This document shows positions 42,120-50,909 of a stretch of DNA of 64,000 bases, piece by piece; position 1 is the first letter of the stretch; each line of letters opens with the position of its first letter. Made by a program: the position numbers and the translations under genes. A model generated the notes under the pieces. That model did no database searches. It saw only the letters and a program-made list of their open reading frames with translations, and was not told the DNA's origin. Source of the DNA: Bacteroidota bacterium (GTDB lineage Bacteria; Bacteroidota; Bacteroidia; Bacteroidales; F082); NCBI GenBank assembly GCA_018816765.1, contig JAHIUX010000087.1:62001-126000 (forward strand). Direction: 5' to 3'.

Positions 42120-43577
42120 ATGAATGAAGCACTATTGGGCCTTGAACCCGCAGGCATCTGGAAATATTTCAAAGAAATCCTGATGATTCCAAGGCCGTCA
42201 AAGCATGAGGAACAGATTGTCGCATACCTGCTTTCGTTTGCCCATGCACATCAGCTCGATGTAAAACAGGATAAGGTCGGAAATGTACTGATCAGTAAAC
42301 CGGCCTCGCCGGGATTTGAGAACAGGCAGACGGTGGTCATGCAGAGCCATATTGATATGGTGTGTGAGAAAAACAGCGACAAAGTCCACGACTTCTTTAA
42401 AGATCCCATTGATGCCTTTATTGAAGACGGATGGGTGAAAGCAAAGGGGACGACCCTTGGCGCCGACGACGGCATTGGCGTGGCAGCACAGCTGGCTATC
42501 CTGGCCGACAAGACCATTCAGCACGGGCCATTGGAATGCCTGTTCACCATTGACGAAGAAACCGGCCTTTCGGGTGCGTTTGGCCTGGAGCCCGGATTTG
42601 TTAAGGGACGCATTCTGCTCAATGTTGACTCGGAGGACGAAGGCGAACTATTCATTGGCTGCGCCGGCGGAAAAGACACTGTGGTAACGCTTCCATTTCA
42701 GAAAATGGCAGTTCCTGAAGGTCATCAGGCCTTTAAGCTTGCCATCTCAGGCCTCACTGGCGGACATTCCGGTGACGATATTCACAAAGGCCGCGGTAAT
42801 GCCAATAAATTGCTTGTGAGGCTTTTGTATAAGGCAACCAATGAGTTTGGGGCGCTACTCAGCCAAATTGAGGGCGGAAACTTACGCAATGCCATCGCAC
42901 GCGAAGCCCAAGCCATCATCCTCCTTTCTGCTGAAAATGCTGCAAAAGCCAGTGCGATGTTAATCGCGATGGGCGAAAGCCTGCGCGGCGAATTCGCGAT
43001 TACAGAACCCAGGCTCGAAATCAACCTGACACCCTGGGAGGGCCGCGTCAATATGGTCGTTGAAGCGGAAGACCAACATAAGCTCATCAACAGCCTGTAT
43101 GCCTGTCCGCACGGCGTGATGGCTTATTCCCAGAGTATTCCCGGTTTCGTTGAAACTTCAACCAACCTGGCGTCTGTGCGGATGATCAACGACACTTTTG
43201 AAATTACTACCAGCCAGCGCAGTTCGGTCGAATCGGCAAAAGCCGATGTGGTTGCCATGGTGGCTGCCTGCTTCAAGCTCACCGGAGCCACGGTAAAACA
43301 CAGCAATGGCTATCCCGGCTGGGCACCAAATCCTTCGTCGGCCATCCGCGACATTACCGAAACAGCCTATGTAAAGCTGTTTGGCAACAAGCCCGAAGTC
43401 AAGGCCATCCACGCCGGTCTTGAGTGCGGCCTCATTGGTGACGTTTACAGCGGAATGGACATGATTTCCTATGGTCCAACCATCAAAGGAGCACATTCAC
43501 CCGACGAAAGACTCGAAATACAGAGCGTAACAAAGTTCTGGGATTTGACCCTTGAAATTCTCAGGCAAATTCCCTAG
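42120..43577 (+). CDS. pepD: Aminoacyl-histidine dipeptidase (M20 family)
   Basis: A 485-aa zinc dipeptidase. Metal and catalytic motifs are MQSHIDMV, KGTTLGADDGIGVAAQLAI, FTIDEETGLSGAFGL and NVDSEDEGELFIGCAGG; the dimerisation region carries GGHSGDDIHKGRGNA. The late HAGLECGLIG and GPTIKGAHSPDE complete the PepD pattern. It breaks down dipeptides in the cytosol. A strong shared hairpin separates it from the convergent glycogen operon. Confidence 0.95.
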   Translation: MNEALLGLEPAGIWKYFKEILMIPRPSKHEEQIVAYLLSFAHAHQLDVKQDKVGNVLISKPASPGFENRQTVVMQSHIDMVCEKNSDKVHDFFKDPIDAFIEDGWVKAKGTTLGADDGIGVAAQLAILADKTIQHGPLECLFTIDEETGLSGAFGLEPGFVKGRILLNVDSEDEGELFIGCAGGKDTVVTLPFQKMAVPEGHQAFKLAISGLTGGHSGDDIHKGRGNANKLLVRLLYKATNEFGALLSQIEGGNLRNAIAREAQAIILLSAENAAKASAMLIAMGESLRGEFAITEPRLEINLTPWEGRVNMVVEAEDQHKLINSLYACPHGVMAYSQSIPGFVETSTNLASVRMINDTFEITTSQRSSVESAKADVVAMVAACFKLTGATVKHSNGYPGWAPNPSSAIRDITETAYVKLFGNKPEVKAIHAGLECGLIGDVYSGMDMISYGPTIKGAHSPDERLEIQSVTKFWDLTLEILRQIP

Positions 43578-43591
43578 GGCAGCCTACACAT

Positions 43592-43630
43592 AAAAAAGGC
43601 GGTGATTGTTACAATCACCGCCTTTTTTTT
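43592..43630. terminator. Bidirectional terminator
   Basis: AAAAAAGGCGGTGATTG pairs with CAATCACCGCCTTTTTT around a 5-nt loop, with A run before and T run after. It serves pepD on the plus strand and the glycogen operon on the minus strand. Confidence 0.9.
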
Positions 43631-43653
43631 ATCGTGCTACTACGTTCTGGAAA

Positions 43654-46600
43654 CTAGATCCATTTCAGCAATGGAAAATCCATGCGGTGCGGCAACTGTT
43701 CGTTTTTAGGGAAGATCCGGAAGGTGTAATCATACACACCGGCCCTGTACAAGGGCACATCAACGCGGTAGCGGATCCAGCCTTCACCTGAGCTCACAAC
43801 ATACAGTTCTTCCTTAAACACCAGCTCATCGATGCGGTCGTGTAACTTCCGTCCGACGAGCAACTCAATACCCACATCACCAACCGATAAGCCGGGGGTG
43901 TTCAGGTTGATCTCTGCCACGAAATTCTCTCCAAACTCGAGCGGCCTTACTGTTGGATCGGGTACCTTAATGGATTTCACTTCGAGGGCATCCCAGGCTG
44001 ACCTTACCTTGTTTTTCCAGGCATTGATTTCATGGGCAAGGGCGTAATTGTTCTGCCTCATCAGGTGCGTGCGCCCAATCAGCTTGCCATAAAAGCCTTT
44101 GAAATAGTCGTCGAGCATGCGTTTCATGGTGAAATGCGGTGCTATCTCAGCAATGTTATTTTTGATGTTTTTGATCCAGGCTTCGGGAACACCGGCTTCG
44201 TTGCGCGTATAGTATAACTTAACAATCTCACCCTCGAGAAGGTTATAGATTGTTTCAGCATCCAGCTCATCCTGATATTGCTGGTTGTTGTAGGTGCGGC
44301 TTTCCTGGATGGCCCAGCCGGCATTTTTTTTGTAACCTTCGGCCCACCAGCCATCAAGCACACTGAAATTCAATACCCCGTTCATCACGGCTTTTTCGCC
44401 GCTTGTGCCCGACGCTTCAAGTGGCCGGGTTGGGGTGTTTAACCAGATGTCAACGCTGTTGGTCAACCGCTTGCCGAGCTCCATATCATAGTTTTCGATA
44501 AAGAGCACCTTGCCGATAAACTCCGGCATTTTCGATACTTCGATGATGCGCTTGATCAGGTCCTGTCCGGCTTTATCATTAGGATGGGCTTTGCCGGCAA
44601 ACAGGAAAATCACCGGACGTTCGGCCCTGTTCACAATGCGCGACAAGCGTTCCAGGTTTGTAAACAGGAGGTGTGCCCTTTTATACGTGGCAAAGCGCCT
44701 GGCAAAGCCTAGGATCAGGGCATCCGCATTCAGTGCTTCAATGGTTTTCAGGATCAGCTTTGGACTTTCCTGCCGCTCTGTCAGGTCGAGTTTCACACGG
44801 TATTTGATATAGCTGATCAGCTCGGCTTTAAGCATCTTGCGCAGCTCCCAGATTTCACTGTCAGAAACCTTGTAGATTTCGGCCCAGTGCGCTGGGTTCG
44901 ATTGGTCAGCCTCAAAGTCTGGCGTGAAGTATTTTCGGTAGAGCTGCTGCCATGATGCATCGGTCCAGGTTGGATAATGCACACCATTGGTCACAGAACC
45001 AATATGCAGTTCATTGGCGAAATAGCCGGGGTAGAGCGATTGAAACATCTCGCGCGATACACGTCCATGTATCTGACTCACACCGTTCACCTCCTGACTC
45101 AGCTTGGTTGCCAGCACACTCATTGAAAATTTCTCGCCCGGATCGTTTGGCCTGAACTTGCCAAGGTTCATAAAATCGTTCCATTCGATATTCAGCCTGG
45201 CGGCATAATGCGGCATATACATGCGGAGCAGGTGCTCTTCGAAGGCATCATGGCCTGCAGGCACTGGGGTGTGGGTGGTAAACAGGGTAGAAGCCCGCAC
45301 AATTTCGAGGGCGGTGTTGAAGTCGAAATTTTCGTGTTCGGTACAACGCCTCAGCCTTTCGAGACCGATAAAGGCGGAATGGCCTTCGTTGCTGTGGTAA
45401 ATTGTTGGCTGAATGCCAATGGTTTCCAGTAAACGAATACCACCTACGCCAAGGACCATTTCCTGTTTGAACCGCATTTCGCTGTCGCCCCCGTATAACT
45501 GGAAGGTGATGCTGCGGTCATCGGCCTGGTTTTCTTCAATGTCGGTGTCGAGCAAATAGAGGGCAATGCGTCCTACACTGACTTTCCATGCTTTTGCCAC
45601 GAGCGTGCGGCCCGGAAGCGCCAGGCTGACAGTTACCCAATCGCCCTTTTCATCGCGGACAGGTTCGAGTGGCAGGTGGGTGAATTTCTGTGGAACATAT
45701 TGTGCGAGCTGGTCGCCGAAAAGTGAGATGTCCTGGGTGAAGTAACCATAGCGGTACAAGAGTCCAATCCCGACGAGGTTTACGGCCGAGTCACTGGCTT
45801 GTTTCAGGTAATCGCCTGCCAGAATGCCCAGCCCGCCCGAATAGATTTTGAGGCTCTTATGCAGCCCATATTCCATGCTGAAATATGCGATGGTATCAGC
45901 TGAGGCAGGAGTAGCTGACATATACTGTTTAAAGTCGCTGTACACCTTGTCCAGTCGCTGCACAAATTCAGGATTGTTTTCAAGGGCTTCCATTTCCTTG
46001 AGCGAAAGGCTTTCCATCATCGAGATGGGGTTTTGCTCGTATTCGAGCCAGGCCTCCGGGCTGATGGACTCGAAGAGGGCGATAGCCTCAAAGTTCCACG
46101 ACCACCACAGGTTTTGCGACAGCTCCCAGAGTTTTTTAAGGTGGCGAGTGTAAACCGGCTGGATCAGGAATTTTTTCCAGTTTGGCTGATCCTGTTTTGA
46201 CAGGTTGAAGGTGCGCAAGGGATCGTTCAGCCTGCGTGATTCAAAGAGGTGTTCGCGCTCATGTACCTTGTTAATGGCGATTTCGTAGGCTGTATAATAA
46301 TTTGCTGCCAGCTGATCCCACAAGGCCTGATTAGCCGTGTGAATGGCTGATTTCCGGCTGTTTACCACTGTTTCTGCCTTTGCTTTGCTTTGTTGCAGCA
46401 AATGCCTGGTGATGGCTACCACCACCTCGTCAGTGTTGTCTTCGGTGCGCTCGAGCACGGTCACTGCATCAGCCGATCCGCCGATGGTGCGGGCCCAGAG
46501 TCCGAAACCTGCCAGTGAGGTTGTGATGGTTGGAATGCCATTGGCAATGCTTTCGAGTGGGGTGTATCCCCAGGGCTCATAGTATGAAGCGAAAACCGAA

Positions 46601-47883
46601 ACGTCGAATGCTGCAAGGAAGTCATAATAACCCAGGTCAAAGATGCCATCATGCCCGTTGAGGTAGGTGGGTGCAAATATGATTTTCACCTTGTCGCTCG
46701 GGTTGTTGTTCAGTTGCACTTCCCTGATCCTGTTAATCACCTGATCGTTAAAGCCATCGAACAAACGGTGGGTGCAATATGGGTCAGGCAAGCCGATGTT
46801 GGCCGCCGGATTGGCCATCTTTTCTTTAAGTTCTTTAACTGGTCCGGCGATATTGGCGGGAACGGTGATCACTGCCAGCAGGGTTTTGCTGAGTTTTCCC
46901 GATTTATTCAGCGCGCTGATGGCGTCGATAAACAGGTCGATGCCCTTGTTGCGGAATTCGTAACGTCCACTGGTGACAACCATCGTGGTGTCATCGGTAA
47001 GCGTTTGTCCGGTCAGCAGGCTGGCAACGGAAAGTATCTTTTTTCTGGCATCGCTTCTTTTGCGGGCATAAAGGGCTTCCGAAACGATCATTTCATCATC
47101 AAATCCATTGATGGTGACGACGTCTGGGTTTCGGCCGAGAAAATGGGCGCACTCCCTTGCTGTAATGTCACTCACGGTCGTAAATGCATCTGCCACATTG
47201 GCTGCTGTGCGTTCGATCGATTGTTTCGAAGTGATATTGAACCTGGTAGCTGTCAGGGCAGGCTGATAACTCAGCATATCCCTGTACAATGGCAAACCAT
47301 TGCTGGCAATGGCCCTTCCGAGGGCAGTGGCATGGGTTGTGAAGGCTGTGCCAATGTGTGGGGCGTACTTGTTGAGGTAAAGCACACCGGTGCCAGTCAT
47401 CCACTCATGAAACTGTGCCACCACCTTTTCGTAGGTGCTCAGGTGAAAGTTGCAGAAGCTCTCGATAACCAGTCCTGAAGCATAGCCAAACATGGCTGGT
47501 TCGATATAGTCCCATTGGCCCTGCAGTGAGTCGAGCTGGTAGGTTTCCCAGAAATCGGTGAAGATCTTGTCTTTTTGTGTAAACAATGGGGTGAAGTCAA
47601 TCAGTATGGCAAGTGGCTTGCTTTCGATGGCCCAGCGTCCAACACGGATCTTCAGTCCTTCGATGGCAGCACGCTTCCTCCACTCGGGGAAGAGGCTGTT
47701 GTCTTCGATAAAATAAGGATTGCCGGTTGTTTCCTTCCATACATCTGGCCCGATGGTGATGTAGTGATCTTTGTATTCGTTGACGATGGTTTTGCTCTTT
47801 GTGGCAATGACGGTGTAGATGCCACCAATCAGGTTACAAACTTCCCAGCTTGTTTCAAAAATATAATCAGGTTTTTGGGTCAT
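43654..47883 (-). CDS. Glycogen synthase/alpha-glucan phosphorylase fusion
   Basis: A 1409-aa two-enzyme protein. Residues 1 to about 545 form a GT3-type glycogen synthase (begins FETSWEVCNLIGGIYTVIATK, with YEPWGYTPLESIANGIPTI near residue 435). Residues from about 555 to 1290 form an alpha-glucan phosphorylase of the GT35 family, with the PLP lysine at Lys1164 in SGEKAVMNG. A beta-rich tail closes the chain. One half would build and the other break alpha-1,4-glucan, a combination seen in Bacteroidota. It is the last gene of the operon, 113 bp after the GH57 gene. Confidence 0.92.
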   Translation of the reverse strand: MTQKPDYIFETSWEVCNLIGGIYTVIATKSKTIVNEYKDHYITIGPDVWKETTGNPYFIEDNSLFPEWRKRAAIEGLKIRVGRWAIESKPLAILIDFTPLFTQKDKIFTDFWETYQLDSLQGQWDYIEPAMFGYASGLVIESFCNFHLSTYEKVVAQFHEWMTGTGVLYLNKYAPHIGTAFTTHATALGRAIASNGLPLYRDMLSYQPALTATRFNITSKQSIERTAANVADAFTTVSDITARECAHFLGRNPDVVTINGFDDEMIVSEALYARKRSDARKKILSVASLLTGQTLTDDTTMVVTSGRYEFRNKGIDLFIDAISALNKSGKLSKTLLAVITVPANIAGPVKELKEKMANPAANIGLPDPYCTHRLFDGFNDQVINRIREVQLNNNPSDKVKIIFAPTYLNGHDGIFDLGYYDFLAAFDVSVFASYYEPWGYTPLESIANGIPTITTSLAGFGLWARTIGGSADAVTVLERTEDNTDEVVVAITRHLLQQSKAKAETVVNSRKSAIHTANQALWDQLAANYYTAYEIAINKVHEREHLFESRRLNDPLRTFNLSKQDQPNWKKFLIQPVYTRHLKKLWELSQNLWWSWNFEAIALFESISPEAWLEYEQNPISMMESLSLKEMEALENNPEFVQRLDKVYSDFKQYMSATPASADTIAYFSMEYGLHKSLKIYSGGLGILAGDYLKQASDSAVNLVGIGLLYRYGYFTQDISLFGDQLAQYVPQKFTHLPLEPVRDEKGDWVTVSLALPGRTLVAKAWKVSVGRIALYLLDTDIEENQADDRSITFQLYGGDSEMRFKQEMVLGVGGIRLLETIGIQPTIYHSNEGHSAFIGLERLRRCTEHENFDFNTALEIVRASTLFTTHTPVPAGHDAFEEHLLRMYMPHYAARLNIEWNDFMNLGKFRPNDPGEKFSMSVLATKLSQEVNGVSQIHGRVSREMFQSLYPGYFANELHIGSVTNGVHYPTWTDASWQQLYRKYFTPDFEADQSNPAHWAEIYKVSDSEIWELRKMLKAELISYIKYRVKLDLTERQESPKLILKTIEALNADALILGFARRFATYKRAHLLFTNLERLSRIVNRAERPVIFLFAGKAHPNDKAGQDLIKRIIEVSKMPEFIGKVLFIENYDMELGKRLTNSVDIWLNTPTRPLEASGTSGEKAVMNGVLNFSVLDGWWAEGYKKNAGWAIQESRTYNNQQYQDELDAETIYNLLEGEIVKLYYTRNEAGVPEAWIKNIKNNIAEIAPHFTMKRMLDDYFKGFYGKLIGRTHLMRQNNYALAHEINAWKNKVRSAWDALEVKSIKVPDPTVRPLEFGENFVAEINLNTPGLSVGDVGIELLVGRKLHDRIDELVFKEELYVVSSGEGWIRYRVDVPLYRAGVYDYTFRIFPKNEQLPHRMDFPLLKWI

Positions 47884-47996
47884 TATTCGATTAGGATTAT
47901 TAATGTAATTGTGATCAAATCCCGACTTCCGGCCGATGATGCCGGATGTGGGCGGTTCGTTGCAGTTAGTCAGCGATGTTCAGTCTTATTTAAAGT

Positions 47997-49574
47997 CTAA
48001 AACAATGCTTTTAGTTTATCTTCTATTTGTTTACGGATTTGGGCAGCGCTCTTTTTGGTGACTTTCATCTCGTGCTGCAGGTCTTCAAACTTTTTCCTTG
48101 TAGCCCGTGAGAGGTTCGGCAGCACCTTGTTAACGAGTTCCTGCTCAGCATCTTTCAAGGCTGCAACAAGGTCTTCCGCTTCAAGGTCTTTTACCAGTTT
48201 TTTGATCTTGGCATCAGAGAGGTTTCTGATGTCGTCGAAAACAGGAATCACTTTTTCTTCGCCCTTTTTGATGGCTTGCTTGGCTTTTCCGCTGGCTTTT
48301 TCAAGCTGTTCGCCGGCCTGTGCGCCTACCATTTTAACAAACTGACTGCCTTTTTCAATCAGCTCACCCAGCATGGCTGCGGTATCGGGCTGGTGTTTTT
48401 CGACCCTGATCATGAAATCGGACAGCACATTCATATAATTGATGTAGGCTTCATAAGGAGAAGGATAGTGGTTGAAGTATTTATGGACGTCCCCGTCGGA
48501 GAACCACTTGGTGCACATATAGTAAAAATGATCCGACGACTGCAGGTAGTTCCAGTCGCGCTGAATATCAGGATCATCAATTTGTCTTACTTTTTGTCCG
48601 AGTGAATACAGCTTATCGAATGATTCATCCTGGAGGTCGTTGCCAAGCCATGCAGTAACATCGCGTTCTTCATCGGCCCAGGAGACCGGATAGGGAACTT
48701 GTATAGCCGACACTGGCTGCAGCTTTTCGGCCAGCAGGGCAGGAGTCGAAAATTTGAATTCACTGTGGCTGAATACAGCACCAGGCAAGGCCTTCATAAA
48801 ATCGAAGATACCTGTCGAAGCCCACTGGTGTTCGCCAAAAGTTTCATAATCAAGAAACAGGTTTACCACTTCTTCCTTAGGGTTGATTTTATTCAGCCAT
48901 CCAACAAATTTCTCCGCAGTGATTGGCCATTCGGGCCAGCTTTGCTGCGAAAACCTGAAGGTGATGTCGTCGCTGAGCCTGAAGTTGCGCAGAAGCACCT
49001 TGAGTTTGGGGTTGATGGCGTTGGCATACATATAGTTCGGGCTTTTCCATCCAAGGATGTGCTTGGCACCTTCGGTGAGCATGACCTTGAAACCCATATC
49101 GGCCACCTGGGCGCCAATCTTGTCCGAATAAATCAATTCCGTGTTTCTGAAGCTCACAGGTTTCACGCCAAACACTTCTTCCACTTTCCTGCTGTGGGCA
49201 GTAACCTGCCTTTCAAACTCCTCAGGGTCTTTCAGGGCGCTTAATGAGTGTGCATAGGTTTCGGCAAGGATTTCGACATTGCCAGTGGCCACAAGCCGGC
49301 GAAAGCTGTCGATGGCTTCGGGTGCGTAAAGCTCCATCTGTTCGATGGCAAGGCCGGTAATTGAAAAGCTGACCTTGAAATTGGCACCGAACTCACCGAT
49401 GTGTTTCATGAGGATGTCGTTCATGGGCAGGTAGCATTTTTCAGCCACACGCCGCATGATCATCCTGTTAAAGTATTCGTCGTAATAGTGGTGGTTTTTG
49501 CCAATATCAAAAAAACGGTAAGTCCGCAGACGGAAGGGTTGATGAACCTGAAAATAGAAACAAATTGATTTCAT
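47997..49574 (-). CDS. GH57 alpha-glucan-active enzyme with a FliG-C-like tail
   Basis: A 525-aa protein without signal peptide. Residues 1-390 form the GH57 barrel (FYFQVHQPFRLR start), with nucleophile Glu146 in RNTELIY and acid/base Asp242 in LFLDYETFGEH; GH57 enzymes hydrolyse or transfer alpha-1,4-glucans. The last 115 or so residues are Lys/Glu-rich helices. From residue 445 (VFDDIRNLSDAKI) the pattern DLVAALKDAEQEL, LPNLSR resembles the C-terminal domain of the flagellar protein FliG. It is 20 bp after the GT4 gene. Confidence 0.9.
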   Translation of the reverse strand: MKSICFYFQVHQPFRLRTYRFFDIGKNHHYYDEYFNRMIMRRVAEKCYLPMNDILMKHIGEFGANFKVSFSITGLAIEQMELYAPEAIDSFRRLVATGNVEILAETYAHSLSALKDPEEFERQVTAHSRKVEEVFGVKPVSFRNTELIYSDKIGAQVADMGFKVMLTEGAKHILGWKSPNYMYANAINPKLKVLLRNFRLSDDITFRFSQQSWPEWPITAEKFVGWLNKINPKEEVVNLFLDYETFGEHQWASTGIFDFMKALPGAVFSHSEFKFSTPALLAEKLQPVSAIQVPYPVSWADEERDVTAWLGNDLQDESFDKLYSLGQKVRQIDDPDIQRDWNYLQSSDHFYYMCTKWFSDGDVHKYFNHYPSPYEAYINYMNVLSDFMIRVEKHQPDTAAMLGELIEKGSQFVKMVGAQAGEQLEKASGKAKQAIKKGEEKVIPVFDDIRNLSDAKIKKLVKDLEAEDLVAALKDAEQELVNKVLPNLSRATRKKFEDLQHEMKVTKKSAAQIRKQIEDKLKALF

Positions 49575-49594
49575 ATCAGCCAGTTATTTATGCT

Positions 49595-50884
49595 TTATTG
49601 TTGTTTGTATACCTTGTCGTAAACCTGTTTAACCTGCATTGCAGCGTGCTCCCATTTGAGTGAGTCCACTTCGTCTTTACCAAACCTGATGAAGGTCTCA
49701 GAGAGTGCGTTGTAGTGGCAAAGACCATAGATGGCATCGGCCATGCCGTCGATGTCCCAGAAGTCGACTTTAATGGCATGTTTAAGAATTTCCGATACGC
49801 CGGATTGTTTCGATATCACCACCGGAACATTCGACCGCATGGCTTCCAGTGGCACAATGCCAAAAGGTTCCGAGATCGATGGCATGACAAAGACATCGGA
49901 CATGGCAAACATCTTGTCCACATCATCGCCTTTCAGAAAACCGGTGAAGTGGAATTTATCACCCATGCGCAGCTTAGCCACGCGGGCGACCATTTTATTG
50001 AGCATATCGCCTGTTCCTGCCATCACAAACCGTACATTGGGATCACGTTTGAGTACCTTTCGTGCGGCTTCGACGAAATACTCCGGGCCTTTCTGATAAG
50101 TAATTCTGCCCAAAAAGGTGACCACTTTTTCGTCAACAGACTTCTGGAAACCGGCAAGTTCGGGCTTGTTTGAGGGTTCAACGGCATTGTGCACCGTAAC
50201 TACTTTCTTTGGGTCGATCCCGTAGCGGTCGATGACGATTTTGCGGGTGAGGTTGCTCACGGTGATCACCCTGTCGGCCATTTCCATCCCGCGCTTCTCG
50301 ATGGCATACACATCGGTATTGATGTTTTCGCCCGAGCGATCAAATTCGGTGGCATGCATATGGACAACAAGCGGCTTTCCGGTAGTTTCCTTGGCGGCTA
50401 CGCCGGCCGAATAGGTAAGCCAGTCGTGTGCATGGATGATGTCGAAATCGTGTTTGGTAGCAATGGATGACCCGATCAGCGCATAGCGTGCGACTTCTTC
50501 CATGAGGTTGGTGCCATATTTGCCGGAAAACTCATATTTCTGCGAGAAAACCCTGCTTTTGAATGACTTGCTGGCTTTTCTGTTTTCTTCCTGAAGCCGT
50601 TCAAAGTCCTCCGGTCCTACATAGGGAATGATGTTTGAACCTACTTCCATATATTGCACCCGATCCCAGTAGGACCTCTCTTCATCCTTGTCGATGTCGA
50701 TGGTTACCTTACTGGCATTCACAAGCCTGACGGCTTCTTCTGATTCATCACCATAGGCCTTAGGGACGACAAAGATGACTTCGAGACCGTGTTTGGCCAG
50801 CCCTTTTGTCAAGCCAAAACATGCTGTGCCAAGTCCGCCGGTGATATGTGGAGGGAATTCCCATCCAAACATGAGTACCTTCAT
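49595..50884 (-). CDS. GT4-family glycosyltransferase in the glycogen operon
   Basis: A 429-aa GT-B-fold enzyme. The N-terminal FGWEFPPHITGGLGTA is the glycogen-synthase-like donor-site opening, HAHDWLTY and HMHATEFDR follow, and the C-terminal PSISEPFGIVPLEAM holds the EX7E-type motif. It probably uses ADP- or UDP-glucose to extend or start an alpha-glucan, which fits its place between debranching enzyme and GH57 genes; GT4 GlgA-like or maltose-type synthase roles are both possible. Gaps are 25 bp upstream and 20 bp downstream. Confidence 0.88.
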   Translation of the reverse strand: MKVLMFGWEFPPHITGGLGTACFGLTKGLAKHGLEVIFVVPKAYGDESEEAVRLVNASKVTIDIDKDEERSYWDRVQYMEVGSNIIPYVGPEDFERLQEENRKASKSFKSRVFSQKYEFSGKYGTNLMEEVARYALIGSSIATKHDFDIIHAHDWLTYSAGVAAKETTGKPLVVHMHATEFDRSGENINTDVYAIEKRGMEMADRVITVSNLTRKIVIDRYGIDPKKVVTVHNAVEPSNKPELAGFQKSVDEKVVTFLGRITYQKGPEYFVEAARKVLKRDPNVRFVMAGTGDMLNKMVARVAKLRMGDKFHFTGFLKGDDVDKMFAMSDVFVMPSISEPFGIVPLEAMRSNVPVVISKQSGVSEILKHAIKVDFWDIDGMADAIYGLCHYNALSETFIRFGKDEVDSLKWEHAAMQVKQVYDKVYKQQ

Positions 50885-50909
50885 TGGTTCGTATTTCTAG
50901 GTTGTTGTT

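Noticed and set aside
46651-47478. A 275-aa open frame on the plus strand
   Set aside because: It is antisense to the glycogen synthase half of the fusion protein and lacks coding pattern.
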